From positions 411,468 to 475,467 of the forward strand of contig JAHHII010000004.1 in assembly GCA_019358855.1 (NCBI GenBank): a stretch of DNA of 64,000 bases. Reading direction: 5' to 3'. Below are positions 1 through 8,528 of the stretch, piece by piece. The stretch's first letter is position 1. Each line of letters starts with the position of its first letter. Both the position numbers and the translations under genes were made by a program. The stretch comes from Timaviella obliquedivisa GSE-PSE-MK23-08B (lineage in GTDB: Bacteria > Cyanobacteriota > Cyanobacteriia > Elainellales > Elainellaceae). The notes under the pieces are model-generated. The model did no database searches. It was not told the origin of the DNA and was given only the letters and a program-made list of their open reading frames with translations.

Positions 1-2
1 TC

Positions 3-512
3 GATCGCTTTGGTCTATTGCCTCGCTCTAGCCCTCGCCAAGCCGATCTCATCATTGTTGCGGGAACAGTCACCATGAAAATGGCTCCCGCCCTAGTCCG
101 GCTTTATGAGCAAATGCCCGACCCCAAATATGTGATGGCGATGGGTGCTTGTACTATCACAGGCGGCATGTTTAGCATGGATTCTCCGACAACAGTCCGA
201 GGTATCGATAAACTAATTCCTGTAGATGTTTACATCCCTGGTTGTCCTCCCCGTCCTGAAGCTATTATTGATGCCATCATCAAACTGCGCAAAAAGATTT
301 CTAATGAGGCTTTGGCAGAACGAGGAAGCTTAGGACAAACCCATCGCTACCACACTAAAGCTCACAAGATGAAAGTCGTTCCTGAGATCCTGACAGGCAA
401 TTACCTCAAGTCAGACGCTCGCCAAGCGCCTCCTAAGGAATTGATGGAAGCCATGGGAATGCCTGTTTCTCCTGCATTAGAACAAACTCAAAAGGAGAGC
501 ATCCGTGGCTGA
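3..512 (+). CDS. ndhK: NAD(P)H-quinone oxidoreductase subunit K (5' end outside window)
   Basis: Subunit of the thylakoid NDH-1 complex, holding the ligands of the N2-type [4Fe-4S] cluster in the hydrophilic connecting module used in cyclic electron flow and respiration. The frame is open to the left edge (reading [13 protein letters not shown] before the first internal TTG), so the true start lies upstream of the window and the TTG at 18 is not a real start. The family stretches [12 protein letters not shown] and [13 protein letters not shown], with their cluster cysteines, are intact. The C-terminal tail after about residue 120 is variable in the family. The stop overlaps the ndhJ start by 8 bp, matching the conserved cyanobacterial ndhC-K-J operon. 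Confidence 0.96.
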   Translation, partial: DRFGLLPRSSPRQADLIIVAGTVTMKMAPALVRLYEQMPDPKYVMAMGACTITGGMFSMDSPTTVRGIDKLIPVDVYIPGCPPRPEAIIDAIIKLRKKISNEALAERGSLGQTHRYHTKAHKMKVVPEILTGNYLKSDARQAPPKELMEAMGMPVSPALEQTQKESIRG

Positions 513-1053
513 AGAAGCAACCCCCTTACAGCCTGAAGCTGTAACTGAACCAACCGTTACTGAGACAGCAGTCGTTGAGACTGGAAAAATCTCTAAATGG
601 CTGGCTGAGAATGGCTTTGAACATGAAGCATTAGCGCCTGACCATTTAGGGACAGAAATCCTAAAAATCGATCGCGAATTCCTCCTTCCCTTCTGCTCTG
701 CTCTCTACGCTTACGGGTTCAACTGCTTACAGTATCAATGCGCCTACGATACAGGGTCAGGTGGTGATCTGGTTAGCGTCTATCACTTAATTAAAATCAG
801 CGATAACGCCGATCGCCCTGAAGAAGTTCGGGTCAAAGTATTTCTCCCCCGCGAAGATCCAAAAGTGCCTTCGGTCTACTGGATCTGGAAAGGGGCAGAC
901 TGGCAAGAGCGCGAAAGCTACGATATGTTCGGCATTCTTTACGAAGGGCATCCAAACCTCAAGCGTCTGCTGATGCCCGAAGATTGGGTAGGCTGGCCCC
1001 TTCGCAAAGACTACATCTCCCCTGATTTCTTTGAACTTCAGGATGCCTACTAA
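505..1053 (+). CDS. ndhJ: NAD(P)H-quinone oxidoreductase subunit J
   Basis: The 30-kDa (NuoC-like) subunit of the NDH-1 connecting module. The protein has 182 residues, normal for cyanobacteria once the variable N-terminal extension of about 30 residues (rich in T, V, E) is included. The signature [12 protein letters not shown] and the following [23 protein letters not shown] are complete. The start is GTG at 505, preceded by AAAGGAG at 491-497, and it overlaps the end of ndhK by 8 bp, so the two are translationally coupled. It is the last gene of the operon: a strong terminator follows 22 bp after the stop. Confidence 0.97.
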   Translation: MAEEATPLQPEAVTEPTVTETAVVETGKISKWLAENGFEHEALAPDHLGTEILKIDREFLLPFCSALYAYGFNCLQYQCAYDTGSGGDLVSVYHLIKISDNADRPEEVRVKVFLPREDPKVPSVYWIWKGADWQERESYDMFGILYEGHPNLKRLLMPEDWVGWPLRKDYISPDFFELQDAY

Positions 1054-1075
1054 AAGCACTTACAAAATTACAAAG

Positions 1076-1113
1076 AAAGAAGGCGAAGGACAACTCCTTC
1101 GCCTTCTTTTTTC
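1076..1113 (+). terminator. Rho-independent terminator of the ndh operon
   Basis: A 15-bp perfect stem (1076-1090 with 1095-1109) around a 4-base CAAC loop is followed by T residues. It lies just after ndhJ and before a convergent minus-strand gene, so it probably ends ndhC-K-J transcription. Confidence 0.9.
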
Positions 1114-1145
1114 AAGCTAACACGACTAATTCATACCTCAAAGAA

Positions 1146-1739
1146 TTAGATCCCACCTATTACCGCAAAAACAGCGGGACCGGCAATGCCATCTTCGACT
1201 AATCCATTTGCTCTCTGAACTGCCAAAACCGCTGCTTCAGTAACCGAACCAAAATAACCTGTTGCCTCACCGCTGAAGTAGCCTTCCCGCCGCATTAGGT
1301 TTTGAAGACCTAAAACTCGGTCTCCACTATCACCTCTTCGTAGCAAAGTGCCTGAAGACTCTGGAGGTCGAACGGCAGGTGCTCCTACGCCAATCCGTTG
1401 CTGAATTGCCTCCTGGGTTGCAGGGCCCACTCGTCCATCAGCAGTTAGCCCAGCATCCCGCTGAAAGCGAATGACTGCGTCTTCAGTCACCGAGCCAAAA
1501 TAACCTGTATTGATGCCACTGAAATAGCCCAAGCTGGCTAGATCTTCCTGCAAATCACTGACTAATGGACCGCTACCCCCCAGACTCATGATCCCAGCTT
1601 GGCTAATCAGTTGAGTTGAAGGGGACGAAGCCGAGGGGCTTGTCAGCGCTGGTGCCGACACAGCACTAGCTACAGGAGCTAAAACGGCGGTTGTCAGCAG
1701 CAACGACAAGACCGAGAAGCTAGATTGAAAGATTTTCAT
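1146..1739 (-). CDS. Secreted peptidoglycan-binding protein, two PG_binding_1 repeats (copy 1)
   Basis: A small exported protein with an N-terminal signal peptide (MKIF start, hydrophobic core, A-S-A-V-S-A region) and two peptidoglycan-binding-like repeats at roughly residues 55-115 and 130-195. Each repeat shows the family pattern V-x-x-L-Q-x-x-L-x-x-L-G-Y-F-S-G, then G-Y-F-G-S-V-T-E-x-A-V, then G-L-x-x-D-G-x-x-G-P. There is no catalytic domain, so it probably just binds cell wall or works with a hydrolase. I chose ATG at 1737-1739 because it gives the better signal peptide; an in-frame ATG lies 15 bp further upstream. The gene at 1983-2567 is a close paralogue in tandem, including the upstream DNA. 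Confidence 0.85.
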   Translation of the reverse strand: MKIFQSSFSVLSLLLTTAVLAPVASAVSAPALTSPSASSPSTQLISQAGIMSLGGSGPLVSDLQEDLASLGYFSGINTGYFGSVTEDAVIRFQRDAGLTADGRVGPATQEAIQQRIGVGAPAVRPPESSGTLLRRGDSGDRVLGLQNLMRREGYFSGEATGYFGSVTEAAVLAVQRANGLVEDGIAGPAVFAVIGGI

Positions 1740-1982
1740 ACTGCAATGACCCATTGTGATGAATTGGTTAGAACGATAAGTAACTCTTTACGAGGAAAGT
1801 AACTAACAAGGCAAAAGCTACAAGCTAGTACTATTCACGTCAGCATATCCTACCAATGTATGAAAAATATATGGCTTGGCGTGAATAAAATATTAATCAG
1901 GCAGGGTAAACAAAAATTGGAAGTTAAACTTCTCGTTTAGATGAGCATTTAACTCAATTTTAAGCAATAGAACAAACTTAAT

Positions 1983-2567
1983 TTACTGTGCTTGCCGCAA
2001 GGCTTCTGCTGTACCTATCCCAACAATTCCATCTGCTGTTATCCCATTAGCTTGTTGAAAATTAATGACAGCAGCTTGGGTCTGAGAACCAAAAAAGCCA
2101 GTTGCAGAGCCATCAAAATATCCCAAGGTGATCAGTCTTCTTTGCAACTCAGAAACCTGCGCACCTGTATCGTTAAGCCTTAAGGTTGTGCTGACAGGTA
2201 CTGGTGTGGATCCTGTGCCAATCCGTTGCTGAATCGCCTCACTGGTTGCAGGGCCCACTCGTCCATCAGCAGTCAGCCCAACAGCTTGCTGAAAGCGTAT
2301 AACTGCCTCTTCAGTCACCGAACCAAAGTAACCTGTGTTGGTGCCACTGTAATAGCCTAAACTGGCTAGATCTTCCTGCAACTGACTGACTAAGGGTCCG
2401 CTCCCCCCAAGACTCATGATCCCGGCTTGGCTAATTAACTGAGGTGAAGCAGTCGAGCCTGAGGGACGCGCTACCGTTGGAGCAGAGGCTGAACTCGCGG
2501 CAGGCACTAACGCAGCGGTGACCAGCATCAACGGCAGAACTGAGAAGATAAATTGAAAGATTTTCAT
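1983..2567 (-). CDS. Secreted peptidoglycan-binding protein, two PG_binding_1 repeats (copy 2)
   Basis: Paralogue of the gene at 1146-1739, with the same order: signal peptide starting MKIFQFIF, a Ser/Thr/Pro-rich linker, then two PG_binding_1 repeats (G-Y-Y-S-G / G-Y-F-G-S-V-T-E and G-Y-F-D-G / G-F-F-G-S-Q-T). The frame is open further upstream to 2663, but that extension places charged residues before the signal peptide and corresponds to the upstream spacer of copy 1, so I reject it. The second repeat has drifted most between the copies. A role in the cell envelope is inferred from the domain alone; no partner hydrolase lies next to it. Confidence 0.84.
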   Translation of the reverse strand: MKIFQFIFSVLPLMLVTAALVPAASSASAPTVARPSGSTASPQLISQAGIMSLGGSGPLVSQLQEDLASLGYYSGTNTGYFGSVTEEAVIRFQQAVGLTADGRVGPATSEAIQQRIGTGSTPVPVSTTLRLNDTGAQVSELQRRLITLGYFDGSATGFFGSQTQAAVINFQQANGITADGIVGIGTAEALRQAQ

Positions 2568-2875
2568 AGTGCAATGACCCATTGTGATGAATTGATCAGG
2601 ACGACACAGTAACCTTCCACGAAGAGATAACCTAGCAATGCAAAAGTTATGAACCAGCACCACTCACGCCAGCGCGTCTTAACCCATGTATGAAAAATAT
2701 ATATAGCTTGATGTGAATGGAATACTTGTCCAACTTTGGATGATTTTGCCCTAGACTTAGCTTTTCTCTTTTCAGGAAAGTATCTTACACGAATTCTAAT
2801 AATAATGAAGTGATTTTAGCCAAAAAAAACTTCCACATCGTAAGAGTGCAGAAGTCAGAAGGCTGTTTTCTAAAG

Positions 2876-3052
2876 TTAATTTTTTGGAAGATGGTGATCG
2901 ATTAGGAGAGTTGCTGTAACCGCGATCGCAGTAATGCCTAAAGCGAGTAAAGGATGTTGCCCTCGACTAATAGCAAAAGAGGTAACAACGCCTGCTCCTA
3001 AAGCCGCTGTTACCGCACCACCCAGCCAGTCTTTCTTAGAGTCTTTGTACAT
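2876..3052 (-). CDS. Small conserved membrane protein, 58 residues
   Basis: A short open frame of 58 residues starting MYKDSKKDWLGGAVTAALGA. It has a charged N-terminus, then two hydrophobic segments (about residues 11-29 and 35-52) separated by S-R-G-Q-H-P, and a short tail I-D-H-H-L-P-K-N. The pattern looks like a small cyanobacterial inner-membrane protein, and the codon use and a HIP1 site inside the frame fit a real gene. It stands alone between the peptidoglycan-binding genes and the phosphotransacetylase-like gene. No clear ribosome-binding site is seen. I cannot name a function. Confidence 0.6.
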   Translation of the reverse strand: MYKDSKKDWLGGAVTAALGAGVVTSFAISRGQHPLLALGITAIAVTATLLIDHHLPKN

Positions 3053-3256
3053 TGTTTAAATACGAATAAGTTGATTAAATGTGATTTCATGTCATCTGTT
3101 TAACCAACCTATCATCTAAACATTCGGAGATGAATTTGACCCAGTTATCTTGTAACTAAGATACAAACTTAGTTAGGTTTCTTAACCTAGATAGTTGCCT
3201 CAATAGTTTTAAGCTGACTGTGGATCAACAAGCTTTAAGCTAGGTTGCACAACGGG

Positions 3257-4339
3257 CTAAGGAGTTGCCACAGGCTCCAACCCTAACTTTGTCAAAAGCC
3301 GATCGCCATCAAAATGATTTGCCATCATCTGACAGATTTCTTGCACTTTGATCGGCTCATGCAGGCGGGCTTGCCCGAAGGCTTTGTCGATAATTTCTAC
3401 CGTTGTCAGCGTATCGAGATCGACTGAAAGAATGGGGACTTCCAGGTCTTCGGCGCGGCTGAGAATGGTGTCTGTAGGAGGCAAATGTCCTGTCAGGATT
3501 AAACATTGCGTAGAAGTTTCCAGCGCCGCAACTTGAATGTCGGTGCGATCGCCCCCGGTCACGACTGCCATATTGTATGCCCGCCGGAAATATTCCAATG
3601 CCGAGTTAACATTCATTGCCCCAATTTTGAGGCTTTCTACCATTAGCTCCATGCGATCGGGGCGACAGAGCACCTCAGCATTTAACCGACGAACTAATTC
3701 GCCCACGCTAACGCTGCGCAATAGGTCGCTGTGGGGCAGCATTCCTAAAACATCAATACCCTGCTTCTCTAAAAATGGCTTGATCTGAGTATGGGTCAGA
3801 TCCATCTGCGCTGAGGGAATATCGTTCAGCAAAACCCCAATGAGGCGATCGCCCAACTGTTGCTTTGCCGCCATCAGCCTCTCTACTACCAACCCCGACT
3901 GACAGCGCGCCACCAAAACCACCGAAGCGTTCAGCGCCTCCGCCATTTGCGGCATCGCCAAATCAAACAGCCTGCCCTCTTCCAGGCTACTAGAGCCTTC
4001 TAGCAGCACTAAGTCTGAGGTAGACGCGTATTGTTGAAGGGCTTGCCCATAATTCACTGGATCTTGCCCAGAAAGCTTTCTAGTAATTGTGGTTTCATCT
4101 AGAGAAAGCAGCGTAGGCAGTAGGCGATTCTCCGGCAGATTCAGGGTTTGAGCAATGAACCGCACATCTTCATCTAGCGTATCGACTTGAGATTCACTTA
4201 GACAAGTACCGATCGGCTTGCCATAGGCAATATCAATTCCCTTCTCTTTAAACTGACTAGCCAGCCCCAGAACCACAGCGGACTTACCACTATAAGCTTC
4301 TGAAGACCCTACTAAAAGATACTTTGAGGACTTAGGCAC
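3257..4339 (-). CDS. Phosphotransacetylase-family protein (BioD-like ATPase + DRTGG domain)
   Basis: The 360-residue protein has an N-terminal BioD/CobQ-like P-loop NTPase fold (residues 1-210) with a variant Walker A, G-S-S-E-A-Y-S-G-K-S-A, and a DRTGG domain at about 215-330 (A-V-V-T-G-G-D-R-T-D-I-Q). This is the N-terminal half of long phosphotransacetylases, present in cyanobacteria as a separate protein without the catalytic acetyl-transfer domain. It is likely regulatory or ligand-binding; the substrate is not known. Length is normal for the stand-alone cyanobacterial form. It has its own spacer upstream and is not obviously in an operon. Confidence 0.85.
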   Translation of the reverse strand: MPKSSKYLLVGSSEAYSGKSAVVLGLASQFKEKGIDIAYGKPIGTCLSESQVDTLDEDVRFIAQTLNLPENRLLPTLLSLDETTITRKLSGQDPVNYGQALQQYASTSDLVLLEGSSSLEEGRLFDLAMPQMAEALNASVVLVARCQSGLVVERLMAAKQQLGDRLIGVLLNDIPSAQMDLTHTQIKPFLEKQGIDVLGMLPHSDLLRSVSVGELVRRLNAEVLCRPDRMELMVESLKIGAMNVNSALEYFRRAYNMAVVTGGDRTDIQVAALETSTQCLILTGHLPPTDTILSRAEDLEVPILSVDLDTLTTVEIIDKAFGQARLHEPIKVQEICQMMANHFDGDRLLTKLGLEPVATP

Positions 4340-4433
4340 GACCCCGCTCCTGAGATAAACTTGCCGGACGACTGTTCAACTAGAACTTTAACCAAGACTT
4401 TAGTTAAGCATTGTTTAACAGCATAAAGCTAGC

Positions 4434-4703
4434 TCAGAAGACTTGTATCCATTCCTTAATTTCATACCTTGTCCAAATGCCATTTTGCCAATACGGATCG
4501 GCTTCGACCAGGTGCCGCACGATCGCCTCATTTTCTGCGTCGTAAATGCCAAACACTTGAGTTAAATCTTGCGTTGGACCGATCGTCACCAAAGTCCCTG
4601 CTGCTTTCTGTTGAGCTAAACCCTCCAGATGCGCTTGACGAAAAGAGACACGTCTTTCCAAAACATCCTGGCAATAGCTGCCCCACATAATGTATTTTGG
4701 CAT
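4434..4703 (-). CDS. YCII-domain (YciI-like) protein
   Basis: An 89-residue protein of the YCII family, small ferredoxin-like fold proteins with a conserved His/Asp pair. Visible features are the N-terminal beta strand (Y-I-M-W-G-S-Y-C), R-x-x-H-L-x-x-L (H25 region), G-T-L-V-T-I-G-P, and the D-P-Y-W-x-x-G-I-W segment typical of the family. The enzymatic role of YCII proteins is mostly undefined. It starts 14 bp after the stop of pheT on the same strand, so the two genes are probably co-transcribed with pheT first. Confidence 0.88.
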   Translation of the reverse strand: MPKYIMWGSYCQDVLERRVSFRQAHLEGLAQQKAAGTLVTIGPTQDLTQVFGIYDAENEAIVRHLVEADPYWQNGIWTRYEIKEWIQVF

Positions 4704-4717
4704 TCTTAAATTTCCGC

Positions 4718-7174
4718 TTAACTTCTCAAATCCACACTAAACTTTTCAACCAATGCATCCCGAACCTTCTTGTGAATCGGCTCTACGTCTTCATCCTTGA
4801 GGGTGCGATCGCCCGTCCGATATACTAACCGGAACGCCAAACTTCGTTTCCCTTCGGGCACATTCTCTCCCAAATATTCATCAAACAATGTCACAGACTC
4901 TAGCAACGTTCCACCCGCCTTCTTAATGGTTCGCTCTAGCTCTGCCACGGAAATTTTGACCGAGGCAAAAAAGGCAATATCCCGATCAGAAGCCGGGTAA
5001 GGAGAATACACCTGAAAAATCGGAGTGATCTGCTCGTCCTGATCGAGGCGATCGAACATCACATCTAGATCTAGTTCAAAGACATACACTTCATCAGGTA
5101 GCCCTCGCTCTTGCCGTAGCTGAGGATGGATTTGCCCAAAGGTGCCCAAGCGATCGCCCTGCACCCACAGCGAAGCCGTCCGACCCGGATGAAGCGAAGT
5201 ATCCCGGCGATCGGGCTGATATTCTACTCCTAGTCCCAGCCTCTGAAAGGCACTTTCCAGCCGACCTTTTGCCTCAAACCAACTCATCGGCTGCTCCCGT
5301 CCACTTTGCGTCCAAAGCCCCTGCTTAGCATCACCGCCCATAATTCCTGCCACCTTATCGGCTTCAGCCAGTCCTTCCTCATCGCGCCAGAACACGCGCC
5401 CAATTTCAAAGGCATTCAATGCCCCATTGCCCTGCTCTAAGTTGTACTGAAACGCATCGATCAAACCGGGTACTAACTCAGTGCGAAGTGCCGAATACTC
5501 AGCCAGCAAAGGATTAGCCAGGGAGACTTGATCCTGAGACTCTGCCTTAACCAAAGAATAATGAATCACTTCTGTTAGCCCTACCGCCTGAAATGCTGCC
5601 TGAATTTTACGGCTCAAGGCTTGTTCAACAGAGAGAAACCCTGGCTCAGTTTTGCTGGGCAGCGTATCGCAAAACTTATTGAATCCATAAAGCCGCGCCA
5701 CTTCTTCAATTAAATCAATCTCGCGCTCCAAGTCTCGGTAGCGGTAAGGCGGCACTGTGACCGACCAAACTCCAGGTTTGCTAGGGGTAAGCTGGCAGCC
5801 TAAAGCAGTTAAGGTTCGTTCTACGTCTGCTGCCTGTAAATCAGCAACTTCTGATTCTTCCTCGTCGTTTGTTGTGAGATTAATCGGTCCCAAAACTTGA
5901 TTCACTCGCTCTAAACGCAGATCAATAGTGCGTACTGTTTCGGTTTGTCCTGGGCGATTGTCAGTAACGGCTTGCGTTCCAATTATTCCGCCCGCCAGTT
6001 CAAGAATTAGCCCCAACGCGCGCTGACAGGCAATCCCAACGGCTGCTTGGTTCACCCCTCGCTCGTAGCGGGTCGAAGCTTCTGTGCGAATGCCCTGCGA
6101 TCGCGCCGATCGTCGGATTGCCACAGGGTCAAAAATTGCTGCCTCCAGTATCAGGTTTTGGGTCTCTGCGGAGACCTCGGTGGATTCGCCACCCATTACG
6201 CCTGCTAGTGCCACAGGCTGATCATTGGCTGTAATTACCAAAGTTTGTTCTTGCAGAGTTCGCTTTTGGCTATCGAGAGTGGTCAAGGTTTCGCTAAGGT
6301 CAGCAAAGCGAACGCCCATGTTCAGGGAGGGTGCACTGGATGGAATGAGGGCCTGAAGGCGATCGCGATCAAACGCATGAAGGGGCTGCCCCCACTCCAG
6401 CAGCACGTAGTTTGTCACGTCTACCACATTATTGATAGGACGCGTGCCTGCTGCCTGCAATCGTCGCTGTAGCCACAGGGGTGAGGGTGCAATTTTTATC
6501 CCAGCGATCGCCGTTCCGATATAAATTGGACAAGCCTGAGTCTCGGTAATCCGAATCGTTAAATCTCCAGATTGCTGGGTCGCGATCGCTGCGGGTTCTG
6601 GCAACCTCAACGCTGCCCCAGTAATTGCCGCCACTTCCCGCGCAATGCCGACCATGCTGAGGGCATCTGCTCGGTTTGCTGTTGAGGTCAAATCCAACAC
6701 TACATCATCAAGTCCTAGAAGCGATCGGGCATCGGTTCCAACCCGCAAATTCTCTTCTGTAAAAATATGAATGCCTTCCGAATCCTTTGTTAATCCTACT
6801 TCTGCCAACGAGCAAATCATTCCTTCTGAGGGCACGTCTCGCAACTTCCGAGGCTTAATCTTGAGATCTACAATTGGTAAATAGCTACCTAAAGTCGCCA
6901 CTGGCACATAGATGTCTGCCCGCACATTTGCGGCTCCGCAAACAATGGTCGAAGGCTCATTGCCGCCAATATCGACCGTACAAACGCTGAGCTTGTCGGC
7001 ATTGGGGTGAGGCTCACGCGTTAACACTTTGCCAACGACCACGCCCTCTGCCCACGTCCGCCGATCTTCAATCTCTTCGACCTCAAACCCAGCCATGGTC
7101 AACGCTTCTGCCAATTCCTCTGGGGTCATGGTGATATCGACGAGTTCCCGTAACCAATTCAAAGAGATCCGCAT
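4718..7174 (-). CDS. pheT: Phenylalanine--tRNA ligase beta subunit
   Basis: The 818-residue beta chain of the cytosolic (alpha-beta)2 phenylalanyl-tRNA synthetase. Domains in order: N-terminal region [14 protein letters not shown]; tRNA-binding EMAP-like domain (about 40-155, with V-C-G-A-A-N-V and S-E-G-M-I-C-S); B3/B4 editing region (about 215-400, with [12 protein letters not shown] and E-A-A-I-F-D-P); B5 DNA-binding-like domain (about 420-510); a catalytic-like core; and a C-terminal ferredoxin-fold anticodon-binding domain ([11 protein letters not shown] ... L-F-D-E-Y). Length is typical. The alpha subunit gene pheS is not in the window, which is common in cyanobacteria where the two are separated. 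Confidence 0.97.
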   Translation of the reverse strand: MRISLNWLRELVDITMTPEELAEALTMAGFEVEEIEDRRTWAEGVVVGKVLTREPHPNADKLSVCTVDIGGNEPSTIVCGAANVRADIYVPVATLGSYLPIVDLKIKPRKLRDVPSEGMICSLAEVGLTKDSEGIHIFTEENLRVGTDARSLLGLDDVVLDLTSTANRADALSMVGIAREVAAITGAALRLPEPAAIATQQSGDLTIRITETQACPIYIGTAIAGIKIAPSPLWLQRRLQAAGTRPINNVVDVTNYVLLEWGQPLHAFDRDRLQALIPSSAPSLNMGVRFADLSETLTTLDSQKRTLQEQTLVITANDQPVALAGVMGGESTEVSAETQNLILEAAIFDPVAIRRSARSQGIRTEASTRYERGVNQAAVGIACQRALGLILELAGGIIGTQAVTDNRPGQTETVRTIDLRLERVNQVLGPINLTTNDEEESEVADLQAADVERTLTALGCQLTPSKPGVWSVTVPPYRYRDLEREIDLIEEVARLYGFNKFCDTLPSKTEPGFLSVEQALSRKIQAAFQAVGLTEVIHYSLVKAESQDQVSLANPLLAEYSALRTELVPGLIDAFQYNLEQGNGALNAFEIGRVFWRDEEGLAEADKVAGIMGGDAKQGLWTQSGREQPMSWFEAKGRLESAFQRLGLGVEYQPDRRDTSLHPGRTASLWVQGDRLGTFGQIHPQLRQERGLPDEVYVFELDLDVMFDRLDQDEQITPIFQVYSPYPASDRDIAFFASVKISVAELERTIKKAGGTLLESVTLFDEYLGENVPEGKRSLAFRLVYRTGDRTLKDEDVEPIHKKVRDALVEKFSVDLRS

Positions 7175-7319
7175 TGCGCCGCCTGAGAGTGGATATTCAT
7201 AAGGATTAACCCAATAATTCTATCGGGGAATCGCTGTTTTAGGCGCTATTGTTTGCTGTAATGGCGATCGTTTACGGGAGTTTTAGGCGATCGTCCCGCT
7301 TCTATCGAATTCCTAGATC

Positions 7320-7521
7320 TCATTTTCCTAGGCGAATTCTTCGACGGCTAGTGATTTGAGTTAACCAATCTCTCAAAATTATTGCAATCCAATCATTCCT
7401 TTCGCTTTCTGGTGGCAATTCAACCAACTCTCCATTAACTAAAGCGTCCTTCCATCTCAGCGCTGTAGGACAAATACTCTTCAAAAGTGGCGAATCTTGG
7501 TTTGGCTTGGGTTATGACAAT
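7320..7521 (-). pseudogene. Decayed fragment of a Uma2-family (DUF820) endonuclease gene
   Basis: Reading the minus strand, one frame gives A-K-P-R-F-A-T-F-E-E-Y-L-S-Y-S and then a stop; a different frame immediately continues with L-V-N-G-E-L-V-E-L-P-P-E-S and on to a stop at 7320. Together these match the N-terminal start of Uma2 proteins ((T)FEEYL ... Y-E-L-V-N-G-E-L-V). The pieces are joined by a frameshift and the catalytic C-terminal two thirds are missing. There is no good start codon. It lies directly downstream of the tRNA-Arg on the same strand. An intact Uma2 gene exists at 19244. Confidence 0.6.
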
Positions 7522-7533
7522 TACCCTTTAATA

Positions 7534-7607
7534 CGCCCCAGACAGGACTCGAACCTGTGACCGTCTGCTTAGAAGGCAGATGCTCTATCCAACTGAGCTA
7601 CTGGAGC
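7534..7607 (-). tRNA. tRNA-Arg (anticodon UCU)
   Basis: A complete 74-nt cloverleaf on the minus strand: 7-bp acceptor stem (GCTCCAG with CTGGGGC, one G-U pair), D-arm TAGCTCAGTTGGATAGAGC, anticodon stem TCTGC/GCAGA with loop CTTCTAA (anticodon TCT), variable loop, and T-arm ACAGG-TTCGAGT-CCTGT, with G as discriminator. CCA is not encoded. Confidence 0.96.
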
Positions 7608-7754
7608 CGACTTTTCCTGCTTCGTTATGCTAAGCCCCAAACGTGGGCAGACTAGTTGCAATATTGGCAGCTTTGCTGATCTTTCGTGCATCACTATAAC
7701 ATTACAACTGGCTAGTTTGCCCATCCCGCCAAAGAGGAGTCAGGTCGCCACACC

Positions 7755-8432
7755 ATGTTTATCTTAAAAAGGCAGGATGTCCAACTCTCCAGCATTCCAC
7801 ATCCCAAAAAGGATCAGCAGGTGCCGATTCTGACCTATCAGGGACAAACTTTTCGCTTGATTAGCGTGTTCCAAGCTGCCCAGGAAGAGGAGGCAAAATC
7901 TTTTTGGCGAGACTTAACCGACAACCGGGGTAAAGCCTGTGTTCTGCTTGAAGAACCCGAGCGCTTTAGCATTTGGGGAAAAATTCACCTTGATCAATTA
8001 ACTGCCGAAGCTGCACCAGAGCCTCAACCCCAAAAAGGAGAAGCTTCTCCCGCTTTTGTGCAAGCTTCCCTGCTATTGTTGCAATCGGTTTATATGGATA
8101 TTGAAGATATGCTGGGCACTCGGCAACTCAATGTATTTCACAAAGAAATTACAACGGTCTTTCAGCAAGGTCGTTTTCCTCAAACCGAATCGATCGATGC
8201 AATTGACCAAATTCTTAAAGTAGATCCTCTGGAATCTTTACAAGTGCCGCCCTGGCGAGAGCAGCACTTGGTGGCATTGTTGCAAGAGTTGCATCGGCTA
8301 GGAAAGCAGCACTTTGGTAACGCCAGCTTTACTCGACGGGTAATGGAATCTTTACAAGATATGCCATCTCACGATCGCAATCAGTTTTTAGGCTGGCTGA
8401 AGCGATCGCCTATGGGTAGCCTTTGGCAATAG
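7755..8432 (+). CDS. Conserved cyanobacterial protein (resembles the Npun_F0813 family)
   Basis: A 225-residue soluble protein with no signal peptide or membrane segment. The N-terminal 80 residues contain the conserved-looking block Y-Q-G-Q-T-F-R-L-I-S-V-F ... F-W-R-D-L-T-D-N-R-G-K-A-C-V-L-L-E-E-P-E-R, followed by a variable E/P/Q linker (about 95-110) and a helical C-terminal half. I recognise it as a protein widespread in cyanobacteria and of unknown function; the family name is from memory and not checked. The gene stands alone, with 147 bp between the divergent tRNA and its ATG. AAAGAGGAG-like purines at 7731-7740 may serve as the ribosome-binding site. Confidence 0.75.
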   Translation: MFILKRQDVQLSSIPHPKKDQQVPILTYQGQTFRLISVFQAAQEEEAKSFWRDLTDNRGKACVLLEEPERFSIWGKIHLDQLTAEAAPEPQPQKGEASPAFVQASLLLLQSVYMDIEDMLGTRQLNVFHKEITTVFQQGRFPQTESIDAIDQILKVDPLESLQVPPWREQHLVALLQELHRLGKQHFGNASFTRRVMESLQDMPSHDRNQFLGWLKRSPMGSLWQ

Positions 8433-8528
8433 GCGCTGTTTCACCAATAGGCAAGGTTAGATTCGCTGACCAGTGGGCATGATAATGATGAGTTTTTGCC
8501 GTGTATTTCCTTTGTGAGGAACAGTCCT

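Larger units (their letters stand above)
1146..2735 (-). repeat. Tandem gene duplication including upstream region
   Basis: The blocks 1146-1895 and 1983-2735 are diverged tandem copies. Similarity covers the coding region and also about 150 bp upstream: both copies have the ATGTATGAAAAATATAT stretch (near 1857 and 2688) and a G(T/C)GTGAAT motif, so the promoter was duplicated with the gene. Confidence 0.75.
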
